DNA of 13,082 bases, from the NCBI GenBank assembly GCA_903910215.1, contig CAIVYV010000295.1, forward strand, positions 1 to 13,082, written 5' to 3'. Below are positions 1 through 7,371 of the stretch, piece after piece. The notes under the pieces are model-generated. The model had not been told where the DNA came from, searched no databases, and saw only the letters and a list, made by a program, of their open reading frames with translations. Source of the DNA: an uncultured Pseudomonadota bacterium. Lineage in GTDB: Bacteria > Pseudomonadota > Gammaproteobacteria > Steroidobacterales > Steroidobacteraceae. Every line of letters begins with the position of its first letter. The stretch's first letter is position 1. The position numbers and the translations under genes are program-made.

Positions 1-624
1 GAGCAAAATCTCGCTCTCGTCTCGAGTCGGCTTGCTGCCGATATCGCACGCGACAACGTGCGCATCGCCTTCGGTGGGCATCTGCCGAAACTCGATCTCG
101 TCGCGAGCAAGAGCAACACGGACCAGACTAGCCCGATCAACTTCTCGAGTGGCAACGTCGGCATCCGCACGAACAACAGCGACGATACGAGCTATGCACT
201 GCAAGTGACCATGCCGCTGTTCAGCGGCGGCGCGGCGCAGTCACGAGTCCGTCAGACCGAGTATCAATGGCAGGCCGCTCGTGAACGTCTCACCCGCGTC
301 TCGCGCCAGACTGAACGCCAAGCCCGTGATGCCTACCTCGGTGTGATCAGCGAAATCTCGCGCGTGAATGCACTGCGACAGGCTCTCGAGTCGAGCCGCA
401 CGGCCTTGAAGGCAACCGAAGCCGGTTATGAAGTCGGCACGCGTACCGCCGTCGATGTACTCGAGTCGCGTCGTGCGCTCGCGGTGGCCGAGACCAACTA
501 CTCACGCAGCCGCTACGACTACATCCTCAACGTAATGCGTTTGCGGCTCGCCTCGGGCACGCTCGATCGCAGCACGCTTGATGAAGTGAACACGTGGCTG
601 ACTGAGACCTCGCAGCCGCGCTAA
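1..624 (+). CDS. tolC: TolC-family outer membrane channel protein, C-terminal part (partial)
   Basis: The reading frame is open from base 1, so this is the last 207 residues of a protein that begins outside the window; the family is usually about 430-480 residues. TolC forms a trimeric outer-membrane beta-barrel with a periplasmic alpha-helical tunnel, the exit duct for type I secretion and RND efflux. The visible part fits the second structural repeat: a strand region ending in MPLFSGG (about residues 70-77 of the fragment), then long heptad-rich helices with many Arg, Gln, Glu and Ala, and the typical GYEVGTRTAVDVLESRRAL segment, which closely matches TolC consensus. The frame ends with TAA at 622-624, sharing bases with the stop of the convergent Kdo transferase gene. 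The tolC-waaA adjacency is common in Xanthomonadales-type genomes. Family assignment is firm; which efflux or secretion system it serves cannot be told from here. Confidence 0.93.
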   Translation, partial: EQNLALVSSRLAADIARDNVRIAFGGHLPKLDLVASKSNTDQTSPINFSSGNVGIRTNNSDDTSYALQVTMPLFSGGAAQSRVRQTEYQWQAARERLTRVSRQTERQARDAYLGVISEISRVNALRQALESSRTALKATEAGYEVGTRTAVDVLESRRALAVAETNYSRSRYDYILNVMRLRLASGTLDRSTLDEVNTWLTETSQPR

Positions 625-630
625 CGCGGC
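615..630. terminator. Hairpin containing both stop codons of the convergent tolC and waaA genes
   Basis: GCCGCG, then CTAA, then CGCGGC: a perfect 6-bp all-GC stem with a 4-base loop. The loop contains tolC's TAA (622-624) and, on the other strand, waaA's TAG (623-621). No T-run follows on either strand, so this is not a classical intrinsic terminator. A bidirectional 3'-end stabiliser or weak terminator is the most that can be inferred. Confidence 0.4.
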
Positions 631-1919
631 ATCGATTGGAGTTGCGTCTCGACGAGTGCGAGCACACGCTGCAACGCACCGCGCGAGGAATCCAACTGCG
701 CACGTGCGCGAGCACCTCGGCGCTCGCGTTCGTCAGAATCCTGCGCGAGCAGCCATAGTTGTTGCTCCAGCTCACGCGCGTCGGCAACCACTTTCACCGC
801 GCCCGACTCCGAGAGATTTCGAGCGACTTCCGGGCTGTTGAACAACTGCGGCCCGGTGAGCGTTGCCGCACCCATTGCCAACGGCTCGAGCAGGTTGTGT
901 CCACCGACGGCAACCCAGCTGCCGCCCACGAAAGCCGCTTGCGCCAAACCATAGTGCGCCAACAGATCACCGAGCGTGTCGAGCAAAATCACGGACGTAC
1001 CACTGCCGATCGGTCTCTCGAGCGAGCCTGCTCGTAACTGCGACACTCGAACCCAAGATAGTTCCGACGCTTCGATCAACTTTGCTACCGAATCGAAACG
1101 CCGTGGATGTCGCGGGGCAATGATCAATACTGAATCGAGACCCGCCGCTTTGAGGCGCTGCTGCGTCTCTAGCACGGCGCTCTCCTCACCCTCGTGAGTG
1201 CTCGCCGCAATCCAGACGAAGCGCTGCGCGATCGAATACCTGCGTTGCAGCTCCTGTCGTTGCTCGATTGCAGCAGCAGGCGGCGAGAAATCGAATTTGA
1301 GATTGCCGGATATCGAGACGCGATCCGACGGCACACCGAGAGACCGAAAACGCTCGGCGTCGACATCGGATTGGGCTGCAACCGTGACGTGTCTGCCTAA
1401 GCTCTGCTGCAGCAAGCCGGCCAATCGTCGATAGCGAGCCACCGATCGCTCTGACAGTCGGGCACTCGCGAGAATGATCGGGATACCGCGCTGGCCACAT
1501 TCGTAAAACAACCGCGGCCAGATCTCCGTCTCAAGCACGATACCCACTTGCGGTTGAACGCGATCGAGAAAGCGTCGTACTGCGCCCGGCAGATCGAGCG
1601 GCAGAAAACGCAACGTCACGTTTTGCTCGGTGAATAAACGCCGCGCATGCGCCATCCCCGTCGGTGTGATGCACGTCACGACGATCGGGTCATGCGGATG
1701 CCGCTCGCGCAACGCAAGCACCAACGGCGCAGCTGCCTGGACTTCACCGACCGACACCGCGTGGATCCAGATAGAGCGCCCTACGAGCTTTGAACCAAAA
1801 CCCAAACGCGCGGCGAGATCGATCGTCCCACTGCGCTCGATTCGAGCGCGCCAGGCCAACTGCAGCAAAAATAGCGGCGCAAGTAGCCAAGTAGCGATTC
1901 GATACAGCCCGAGACTCAT
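621..1919 (-). CDS. waaA: 3-deoxy-D-manno-octulosonic acid (Kdo) transferase, GT30
   Basis: This enzyme transfers Kdo from CMP-Kdo to lipid IVA at the inner face of the inner membrane, the first step of LPS core assembly. From ATG at 1919 the protein is 432 residues, close to the 425 of E. coli WaaA. It has an N-terminal hydrophobic anchor (about residues 5-22), the IHAVSVGE motif with the presumed catalytic Glu59, LETEIWP at 129-135, and the C-terminal donor-site motif with GGHNLLEPLAMG. A GTG at 1943 in the same frame would add eight residues and overlap kdkA; I prefer 1919 because it aligns with where the family's membrane anchor starts. Neither start has a strong Shine-Dalgarno sequence, so translation is probably coupled to kdkA, whose stop is at 1930-1932. 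Because a Kdo kinase gene is next to it, the enzyme may be monofunctional (one Kdo added), but this is inference from known KdkA-bearing species. Confidence 0.95.
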   Translation of the reverse strand: MSLGLYRIATWLLAPLFLLQLAWRARIERSGTIDLAARLGFGSKLVGRSIWIHAVSVGEVQAAAPLVLALRERHPHDPIVVTCITPTGMAHARRLFTEQNVTLRFLPLDLPGAVRRFLDRVQPQVGIVLETEIWPRLFYECGQRGIPIILASARLSERSVARYRRLAGLLQQSLGRHVTVAAQSDVDAERFRSLGVPSDRVSISGNLKFDFSPPAAAIEQRQELQRRYSIAQRFVWIAASTHEGEESAVLETQQRLKAAGLDSVLIIAPRHPRRFDSVAKLIEASELSWVRVSQLRAGSLERPIGSGTSVILLDTLGDLLAHYGLAQAAFVGGSWVAVGGHNLLEPLAMGAATLTGPQLFNSPEVARNLSESGAVKVVADARELEQQLWLLAQDSDERERRGARARAQLDSSRGALQRVLALVETQLQSMPR

Positions 1920-1929
1920 GGATTCATGC

Positions 1930-2694
1930 TCATGGAATGGCACTCAAGGTATCGCGATAGCCTGAGAGCAGATGCGCCCAGTCTCGCTCGTCGAACGGGC
2001 GCTCTGGCAGTGAGTCACCCACCTTGAGAATCGAGCGGCGTAAACGAACGAGATTAGCGTCGCACCACAGCCCTCGCTTGCGTATACGACCCCGATCGAA
2101 GTCGATCATCCACCAACGCCCGTCGGCACCATGCAGGATATTGTGTGCATTGAGGTCGGCATGATCGAGTCCGACCCGATGAAATCGGGCAACGAGCTGC
2201 CCTATCGAATACCAATCTTCATCGTGCAAATCGAGGGCGGTGATACGCATAGCGAGCGTCCGTACGTCAGCGATACGCTCGGTAATCAAATCGCCGCGAT
2301 AGAACCGACCGCTGCGCACATATCGAGCGGCTACCACGGCAGGTACCGGCAAGCCTAAATGTCGCAAGCGCCGTGTCAGGTGGAATTCCTCAATCGGGCG
2401 TGACGTCGATTCGCCGCGATCAAAGTAGCGATCACCGAGCCAGCGTGCGAGAAGACCACCTCGATGGTAGTGACGCAGAGCCCACGCGATACCGTTGGTC
2501 TCGATGAAGAGTGTGCTGCCGCGACCAGCCGCCGAACCGGCGATCGCGCCGCGGCTCTGCCAATAGACCGGCTCGAACCACTGCAGCGTCGCACCTTGGG
2601 ACAAATTGCTGCCATGCGAGGGGTCATATAGCATCACGGCGTCGCCGGCTTCGATCCGCACCCAAGGCGGTTCCGGTGACTGACCCTCGCTCAT
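1930..2694 (-). CDS. kdkA: 3-deoxy-D-manno-octulosonic acid kinase
   Basis: KdkA phosphorylates the single Kdo of the inner core at O-4 using ATP; it is related to the WaaP/RIO-type kinase fold. From ATG at 2694 the protein has 254 residues, normal for the family. Visible motifs are ALRHYHRGGLLARWLGDRYF near residues 71-91, which is highly characteristic of KdkA, the catalytic loop HADLNAHNIL (H178, D180, N185) and the metal-binding MIDFD (D198). The frame stays open to 2790, but the extra 32 residues would run through the divergent gene's start; 2694 has a good AGGGGG Shine-Dalgarno five bases upstream. The gene lies directly upstream of waaA (10 bp gap to the preferred waaA start), as expected for one core-biosynthesis transcription unit. 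Only 24 bp separate its start from the divergent heptosyltransferase start, so its promoter must lie within that gene. Confidence 0.93.
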   Translation of the reverse strand: MSEGQSPEPPWVRIEAGDAVMLYDPSHGSNLSQGATLQWFEPVYWQSRGAIAGSAAGRGSTLFIETNGIAWALRHYHRGGLLARWLGDRYFDRGESTSRPIEEFHLTRRLRHLGLPVPAVVAARYVRSGRFYRGDLITERIADVRTLAMRITALDLHDEDWYSIGQLVARFHRVGLDHADLNAHNILHGADGRWWMIDFDRGRIRKRGLWCDANLVRLRRSILKVGDSLPERPFDERDWAHLLSGYRDTLSAIP

Positions 2695-2718
2695 CGAAGC
2701 CCCCTGACGGACGATCCC

Positions 2719-3780
2719 ATGTTGCACTTCGACACGCCGCCCGCCTCCGTGTGCCTGTTGCGGCTGTCGGCCATCGGCGACACCTGCCACGTCGTGCCCT
2801 TGTTGCGCACGCTGCAGAGAGCCTGGCCCGACACTCGCTTCACCTGGATCATCGGTCGCGCCGAAGCACGCTTGATGAGCCTGTTGCCTGAGGTCGAGTT
2901 TATCACCGTCGACAAACGAGCCGGATTTTCAGGCCTCGCCGCCCTGCGCAGGCACCTGCAGGGACGTCGCTTCGATCTCGTGATGCACCTGCAGTTGTCC
3001 CTACGTGCGAGTCTCGTCGCTGCCGTCATCCCAGCACAGCGCAAACTCGGCTTCGATCGGGCGCGAGCACGCGAAGGTCAATGGTTGTTCACCGATACCA
3101 AAATCGCTGCGCGGCAACGCCAACATGTCCTCGACAGTTTCATGGAGTTTGCAGACGCCTGCGGTATTAACGAACACGTCTTCGAGTGGAATCTGCCGCT
3201 GCCGGCGGATGCGCTGAACTACGCGCGGGAGTGGATTCCGCCGATTGAGGAGACATCCGCTGGAACCCTGGTCATCAGCGCCTGCTCGAGCCACACACGG
3301 CGCAATTGGTTGCCCGAGCGTTATGCGGCCGTCGCACGGCATGCCATCGACCGGCACGGCATGCGGGTCATTCTCGCGGGTGGCCCAGGTCCGATCGAGC
3401 GTGCGATGGCCGATGCCATCCGACAACATTGCCCTGCCGTGATCGACCAGGTTGGCAAAGACACGCTGCCGCAGATGCTGGCGTTACTAGCGCGAGCGCG
3501 GGTGTTACTGGCGCCCGACACGGGGCCCGCTCACATGGCTACCATGGTGGGCACTCCCGTCATCGGGCTCTATGCGGCCACCAATCCGGCGCGCAGCGGT
3601 CCTTATCTTTCGCGGCAGTGGTGTATCGATGCGTTTCCGCGAGCGGCAGCCAAATTCAGGCAGGCAACGCCCGACACGCTACCGTGGCACACCAAGATCG
3701 AAGAACCCGGTGTCATGGAATTGATCGAGGTCACGGAAGTCTGCAACCGTCTCGATGCCTTGCTAGCATGGCGGCCATGA
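2719..3780 (+). CDS. ADP-heptose:LPS heptosyltransferase (glycosyltransferase family 9)
   Basis: GT9 enzymes transfer L-glycero-D-manno-heptose from the ADP-sugar to the Kdo/heptose inner core on the cytoplasmic side of the inner membrane. The 353-residue product has the N-terminal LLRLSAIGD motif (Asp21, acceptor side), a Rossmann-type first domain, and the C-terminal ADP-heptose site APDTGPAHMA (D267, H272) followed by GTPVIGLYAATNP. Length fits the family. Start ATG 2719 gives a short N-terminal extension before the SAIGD strand, which is common in this subfamily; a GTG at 2749 is possible. There is no clear Shine-Dalgarno. The stop overlaps the start of the next gene (ATGA), so the two are co-translated. 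Proximity to kdkA and waaA suggests heptosyltransferase I (WaaC-like), but WaaC, WaaF and WaaQ cannot be separated by eye, so no symbol is given. Confidence 0.9.
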   Translation: MLHFDTPPASVCLLRLSAIGDTCHVVPLLRTLQRAWPDTRFTWIIGRAEARLMSLLPEVEFITVDKRAGFSGLAALRRHLQGRRFDLVMHLQLSLRASLVAAVIPAQRKLGFDRARAREGQWLFTDTKIAARQRQHVLDSFMEFADACGINEHVFEWNLPLPADALNYAREWIPPIEETSAGTLVISACSSHTRRNWLPERYAAVARHAIDRHGMRVILAGGPGPIERAMADAIRQHCPAVIDQVGKDTLPQMLALLARARVLLAPDTGPAHMATMVGTPVIGLYAATNPARSGPYLSRQWCIDAFPRAAAKFRQATPDTLPWHTKIEEPGVMELIEVTEVCNRLDALLAWRP

Positions 3781-4166
3781 AAGACATCCTCGTACCTATC
3801 TCGCCCGGCGAGTTGCTCGACAAGATCACTATCCTTCGCATCAAAGCAGCCCGCATCGACGATGCCGATAAACTGCGCAATGTTCGGTTAGAACTCGATC
3901 TGCTCGAGAAAACCTGGCGTGACAGCGGCTGCGCCGTACCTGAAGTAGCCGCGGACGAGGAGGAATTGCAGCGCGTCAACGAGGCGCTATGGGTCATAGA
4001 AGATGACATTCGTGACAAGGAGCGCGCCCGGGAATTCGACGCCAAATTCATCGAACTCGCCCGCGCCGTTTACGTCACCAACGACCAGCGCGCCGCTGCC
4101 AAGAAGCGCATCAACCTCGCGCTCGGTTCGCGTATCGTCGAAGAGAAATCCTACAAGCCCTACTGA
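3777..4166 (+). CDS. DUF6165 family protein, function unknown
   Basis: A 129-residue soluble protein with the hallmark start MKDILVPISPGELLDKITILRIKAARI, an acidic central helix (about residues 40-85, with LEKTW, EEELQRVNEALW and IEDDIRDKERAREF) and the C-terminal block YVTNDQRAAAKKRINLALGSRIVEEKSY. I recognise this as the DUF6165 pattern; no biochemical function is known to me. No signal peptide, membrane segment or catalytic motif is visible; composition suggests an all-helical, possibly coiled-coil protein. ATG 3777 overlaps the heptosyltransferase stop (ATGA, 3777-3780), implying translational coupling; an in-frame ATG at 3768 would add three residues. The frame is open upstream to 3306, but that part is an out-of-frame shadow of the heptosyltransferase. 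Tight linkage to an LPS glycosyltransferase suggests a role near core assembly, which is inference only. Confidence 0.85.
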   Translation: MKDILVPISPGELLDKITILRIKAARIDDADKLRNVRLELDLLEKTWRDSGCAVPEVAADEEELQRVNEALWVIEDDIRDKERAREFDAKFIELARAVYVTNDQRAAAKKRINLALGSRIVEEKSYKPY

Positions 4167-4167
4167 G

Positions 4168-4203
4168 GTGTACTCAGCGCTGCAGCGTGTACTCGGCGCT
4201 GCA
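4168..4203. repeat. Imperfect tandem repeat, 17-bp units with 19-bp period
   Basis: GTGTACTCAGCGCTGCA (4168-4184) and GTGTACTCGGCGCTGCA (4187-4203) differ at one base. The array lies at the 3' end of the zf-CHCC gene, just after the DUF6165 stop. Because the period is 19, the second copy is out of frame, and on the minus strand the copies read as the CSAEY codons and then as the terminating region with TGA. It looks like a small local duplication. Confidence 0.7.
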
Positions 4204-4368
4204 ATAAGGGCACTTGGCCCAGCCGGTCTTCTCGATCGGCAGATACACGCGCGGATGCGAATTCCACAGATACATCTGCGGCATCGGGCATGACAGCGGC
4301 AGGTCCTGCGGCGTGACTTCGTAGCGATTCTGGGCGTTGGGCTGCAGCAAGGGCTTGGTCGTGCTCAT
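4174..4368 (-). CDS. Small zinc-finger (zf-CHCC type) protein
   Basis: A 64-residue protein from ATG 4368 with a C-x10-H-x14-C-x2-C pattern (C27, H38, C53, C56) in the context LSCPMPQMYLWNSHPRVYLP...WAKCPYCSAEY. This matches the zf-CHCC (NDUFS6-like) zinc-binding family of small proteobacterial proteins, whose function in bacteria is not settled. A longer frame to 4398 overlaps the end of glnE; the methionine at 4368 starts a family-typical N-terminus and leaves a 7-bp gap after the glnE stop (4376-4378), so the gene is probably co-transcribed with glnE. The last residues (TLQR and the stop) fall inside the 19-bp-period repeat, so the exact C-terminus may have been altered by that duplication. 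The zinc site itself is intact. Confidence 0.85.
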   Translation of the reverse strand: MSTTKPLLQPNAQNRYEVTPQDLPLSCPMPQMYLWNSHPRVYLPIEKTGWAKCPYCSAEYTLQR

Positions 4369-4375
4369 GGTCCGA

Positions 4376-7219
4376 TTATACGCCGCCACCGAAGGCATCG
4401 TTCCATACCTCAGTCACGGCTGCACGCTCGGCCACGAACTCGGTATCCGAAACCACCGTCTTCTCATCGCGCAACGAGCGATGGTGGGTGCGTTCACGAT
4501 AGGTGCGATAAGCCGAGGTGAGCAGATCAACGGTCGACTGCGGCACGAGGTCACCCGATGCCAGCGTTTCCAACTGACGAATCGTGTCGGAGAACAATAA
4601 CACCGCCTCGTGACGCTCGGCTTCCCGCAGGGCCCAGTACTGCGCCAGAAATTCGATGTCGGCGACGCCACCGGGGTCCTGTTTGATATCGAACTCGCCC
4701 GCATGCGACTTGCTGAGTTCGCGCCGCATGCGCTCGCGCATGTTGCGTACCTCATCACGCAGCGTCTCGCGCTTGACGTGATGCCGTAGGATCTCGAGTC
4801 GCACGGCTTCGAACCGCTCCCGCAAAGACGACGAGCCAGCAACGGCTCGCGCATGCAGCAATGCCTGATGCTCCCACGTCCATGCTTCGCTGCGTTGATA
4901 GTCGGCGAACGCATCGATCTGCGTGATGAGCATGCCACCCTTGCCGCTCGGTCGCAGCCTCACATCCACTTCGTACAAGCGGCCGGCCGCCGAGTGCACC
5001 GTGAGAATGTGCACGATGCGCTGCGCGAGGCGCACGAAAAAAATCTGGTTGTCGATGGGTCGGTCACCCGTCGTCTCCTGTTCGAGCCCTACCGAGTCGT
5101 GCAAGAAGACGAGATCCAGATCCGAGCCGTAACCCAGCTCGATGCCACCCAACTTACCGTAACCAATGGCGCAAACACGCACGTCTCTGCGTGGCGACTG
5201 CTCGGCATCACGACAGGTCGGCACACCGAAAGCCTGCGTCATCTGCTGCCAGGCCTGCTGCATCGCCTTTTCGATGATGAGTTCGGCGATATCGGTCAAT
5301 CGATCGGAAACGCGCATCAACGGCAAGGTTCCAGACAAATCCGCGATCGCGACGCGGAAAACTGCTGCACGCTTGAACTGAGCCAAGGCCTCGACCAAGC
5401 GTTCAGGATCGGTAGCGTCGACACGAGCCAAGCGGTCCTCGAGATCGACCTCGAGCGCATGTCGGTCCGGCAACTCGGTCAATGAGCGTTCATCGAGAAG
5501 CTCATCGAGCAACAGCGGATGCGCTGCCAGTTGCGAGACGAGGAAATCACCGCCCCGACACACCGTGACGAAACGATGCCGCGCCGCCGGATTTTCGTTG
5601 AGCAGCGAAAAATAAGCCGATCGCCCACCGATCGCCTCGAGTACGCGCAGGAAGCGTCGCAACATGACGAGATGGTCGTCATCCGCATTCAATGTTCCGA
5701 GTAACTGCGGCAAAAGCGCCTGCAGTCGGCGCAGCGCCGTCGCATCCAGCCGGCGTACCCAACCGCTACTGCGGAAGTCGCATAGCAACCGCGCCAGTTC
5801 CAATGCCTCGCCGAAACCACGTTGCTGCAATAGCGATTCCAACTGCAGAACATCGCAGGACTCATCCCATAGCGCACCGAGCTCATTCGCCGGTACGCGC
5901 GTGACCATCGCATCGTCGCGATCCTGAACAGGGGAAAACACCAACGACTGGAATTGTCGTTGAACAAACTCGAGATGAACCGTCAGTGTTCGGCGCAACG
6001 AGGACCAATCAGACTCACCCATGGCGCGCGCGAGGCGCGCCTGCGAAGACGCGTCGGCAGGCAGGGTATGAGTTTGTGCATCGCGAATCATCTGCAAACG
6101 ATTCTCGAGACTGCGCAGATAACGGTATGACCCATCGAGCCCCTCGACGATCTGCAGCTGCAATAGCCGACTCCGCCCGAGCCGCGGCAACACTTCGAAG
6201 AGATGTGGGCTCTGCAGGCGCCGATCCTGACCGCCGCGAATCAACTGTAACGATTGCACGATGAATTCGATTTCGCGGATACCGCCGGGGCCGAGCTTGA
6301 CGTGATCGATCAGATCTTTTCGTGCAACCTGCTTCTCGATCAGTTGCTTCATTTCGCGCAGACTTTCGAACACACCGAAATCGAGATAGCGTCGATAGAC
6401 GAAGGGCCTTACCGCTTCCTCATATAGCTCTTGATAGGCTGTCACGCCCGTGATGGCCCTCGCCTTGATCCACGCGTAGCGCTCCCAATCGCGCCCATGC
6501 TGCAGCAAATAATCTTCGAACGAGGAGAACCCGCAAGCGAGCGGACCGGAATCGCCGAATGGCCGCAGCCGCATGTCGACTCGGAAGACGAATCCGTCCG
6601 CGGTCGTCGACGAGAGCAAGCGCAACAGCATCTGCCCGAGACGGATGTAGAACTCGTCATGACTGACGGGAGCCGCATGCTGAGTCTCGCCGTATTCAGG
6701 AAAGAGGAAGACGAGATCGATATCGGAGGAGAAATTCAGCTCTCGCCCCCCGAGCTTGCCCATACCGATGACGACGAGCGGCATCGGTCGCCCATCTTCG
6801 TAGAGTGGCGCTCCGTAACGCGAGATCATCGCCTGCATCGCATAGTCGACGGCGAGTTGCACTGCATCATCGGCAAACGCGGAAAGATCGGCGAGCGTTT
6901 CTTCGAGTGTGGCGAGCCCCGCGAGGTCGCGCCAAGCGATCCGCACCATCTCGCGGCGACGCCAGAGACGCAACCAGCGCTGCGCGGTTGCTTCATCTGC
7001 ACTCAGCGAGAGTGTGACCCCCTGCGGCCAACACGAAGCGCCCCGTGCCAAACGCGGGGACCGTAACGCATCGTCTCGCTCGAGATCAGCCACGAGCTCA
7101 GCATCGCGAGCGAGACTTTCTGTCACGAACTCGCTGCAGGAGAGCACGTGAGCGGCGCTCGCACGCCACGCAGTCGGCAGCTTGTCGATCAGCTCGTTGT
7201 CAATCAACTCAGGGTTCAT
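4376..7219 (-). CDS. glnE: Bifunctional glutamine synthetase adenylyltransferase/adenylyl-removing enzyme
   Basis: GlnE adenylylates glutamine synthetase to inactivate it and removes the AMP to reactivate it, under control of PII and glutamine. From ATG 7219 the protein has 947 residues, against 946 for E. coli. It shows the two nucleotidyltransferase halves: the adenylyl-removing half with GMGKLGGRELNFSSDIDLVF (about 152-171) and the adenylyltransferase half with GYGKLGGIELGYGSDLDLVF (about 686-705). Each is followed by a helical domain carrying PGGIREIEFI (311-320) or DPGGVADIEFLAQYW. No frameshift or loss of the metal-binding Asp pairs is seen. The frame is open to 7309, but the extra 30 residues run through a terminator-like hairpin and do not look like protein; 7219 aligns with the family N-terminus, though it has no Shine-Dalgarno. 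The zf-CHCC gene follows after 7 bp. Confidence 0.96.
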   Translation of the reverse strand: MNPELIDNELIDKLPTAWRASAAHVLSCSEFVTESLARDAELVADLERDDALRSPRLARGASCWPQGVTLSLSADEATAQRWLRLWRRREMVRIAWRDLAGLATLEETLADLSAFADDAVQLAVDYAMQAMISRYGAPLYEDGRPMPLVVIGMGKLGGRELNFSSDIDLVFLFPEYGETQHAAPVSHDEFYIRLGQMLLRLLSSTTADGFVFRVDMRLRPFGDSGPLACGFSSFEDYLLQHGRDWERYAWIKARAITGVTAYQELYEEAVRPFVYRRYLDFGVFESLREMKQLIEKQVARKDLIDHVKLGPGGIREIEFIVQSLQLIRGGQDRRLQSPHLFEVLPRLGRSRLLQLQIVEGLDGSYRYLRSLENRLQMIRDAQTHTLPADASSQARLARAMGESDWSSLRRTLTVHLEFVQRQFQSLVFSPVQDRDDAMVTRVPANELGALWDESCDVLQLESLLQQRGFGEALELARLLCDFRSSGWVRRLDATALRRLQALLPQLLGTLNADDDHLVMLRRFLRVLEAIGGRSAYFSLLNENPAARHRFVTVCRGGDFLVSQLAAHPLLLDELLDERSLTELPDRHALEVDLEDRLARVDATDPERLVEALAQFKRAAVFRVAIADLSGTLPLMRVSDRLTDIAELIIEKAMQQAWQQMTQAFGVPTCRDAEQSPRRDVRVCAIGYGKLGGIELGYGSDLDLVFLHDSVGLEQETTGDRPIDNQIFFVRLAQRIVHILTVHSAAGRLYEVDVRLRPSGKGGMLITQIDAFADYQRSEAWTWEHQALLHARAVAGSSSLRERFEAVRLEILRHHVKRETLRDEVRNMRERMRRELSKSHAGEFDIKQDPGGVADIEFLAQYWALREAERHEAVLLFSDTIRQLETLASGDLVPQSTVDLLTSAYRTYRERTHHRSLRDEKTVVSDTEFVAERAAVTEVWNDAFGGGV

Positions 7220-7236
7220 GGGCGCAGGCAGGATAC

Positions 7237-7264
7237 AAAAAAAGCCCCGCACGAGGCGGGGCTT
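7237..7264 (-). terminator. Intrinsic terminator-like hairpin in the glnE leader
   Basis: Read on the minus strand: AAGCCCCGC, loop CTCGT, GCGGGGCTT, running directly into a run of T residues (seven in all, 7243-7237). The 9-bp GC-rich stem plus T-run is a textbook intrinsic terminator for leftward transcription. On the plus strand there is no T-run after the stem. It ends only 17 bases before the preferred glnE start codon, so it could be an attenuator in the glnE leader. Alternatively it could end leftward transcripts arriving from the amidase operon, which would run antisense through the flavin reductase gene. Confidence 0.8.
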
Positions 7265-7371
7265 ATGTCTACAGCGTGGCAACCGGAGGGGGAGAAGGTC
7301 ACCGCGCATGAACGAGACTAATCCTCGGGCAACAGGCAGTATGTACGCAGTTGTACCTAACCGAGCCCCCG

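Noticed and set aside
3001..3429. Minus-strand open frame of 142 codons inside the heptosyltransferase gene
   Set aside because: Antisense shadow; no ribosome site or recognisable protein pattern.
3306..3776. Upstream extension of the DUF6165 reading frame
   Set aside because: Overlaps the heptosyltransferase out of frame and gives a His/Arg/Gly/Ser-rich shadow translation; the family starts at MKDILVP (3777).
4853..5485. Open frame of 210 codons on the plus strand inside glnE
   Set aside because: It is antisense to a well-conserved part of glnE, its translation resembles no family, and long antisense frames are expected from GC-rich codon usage.
6023..6041. GGCGCGC/GCGCGCC hairpin inside glnE
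   Set aside because: 7-bp GC stem within conserved coding sequence encoding Ala/Arg codons; no T-run and easily explained by codon composition.
6431..7066. Open frame of 211 codons on the plus strand inside glnE
   Set aside because: Antisense shadow of the GlnE adenylyl-removing domain; no recognisable motif and no start context.
7265..7371. Search for glnE and flavin reductase promoters in the short divergent gap
   Set aside because: No -35/-10 pair with proper spacing could be defended on either strand by eye.
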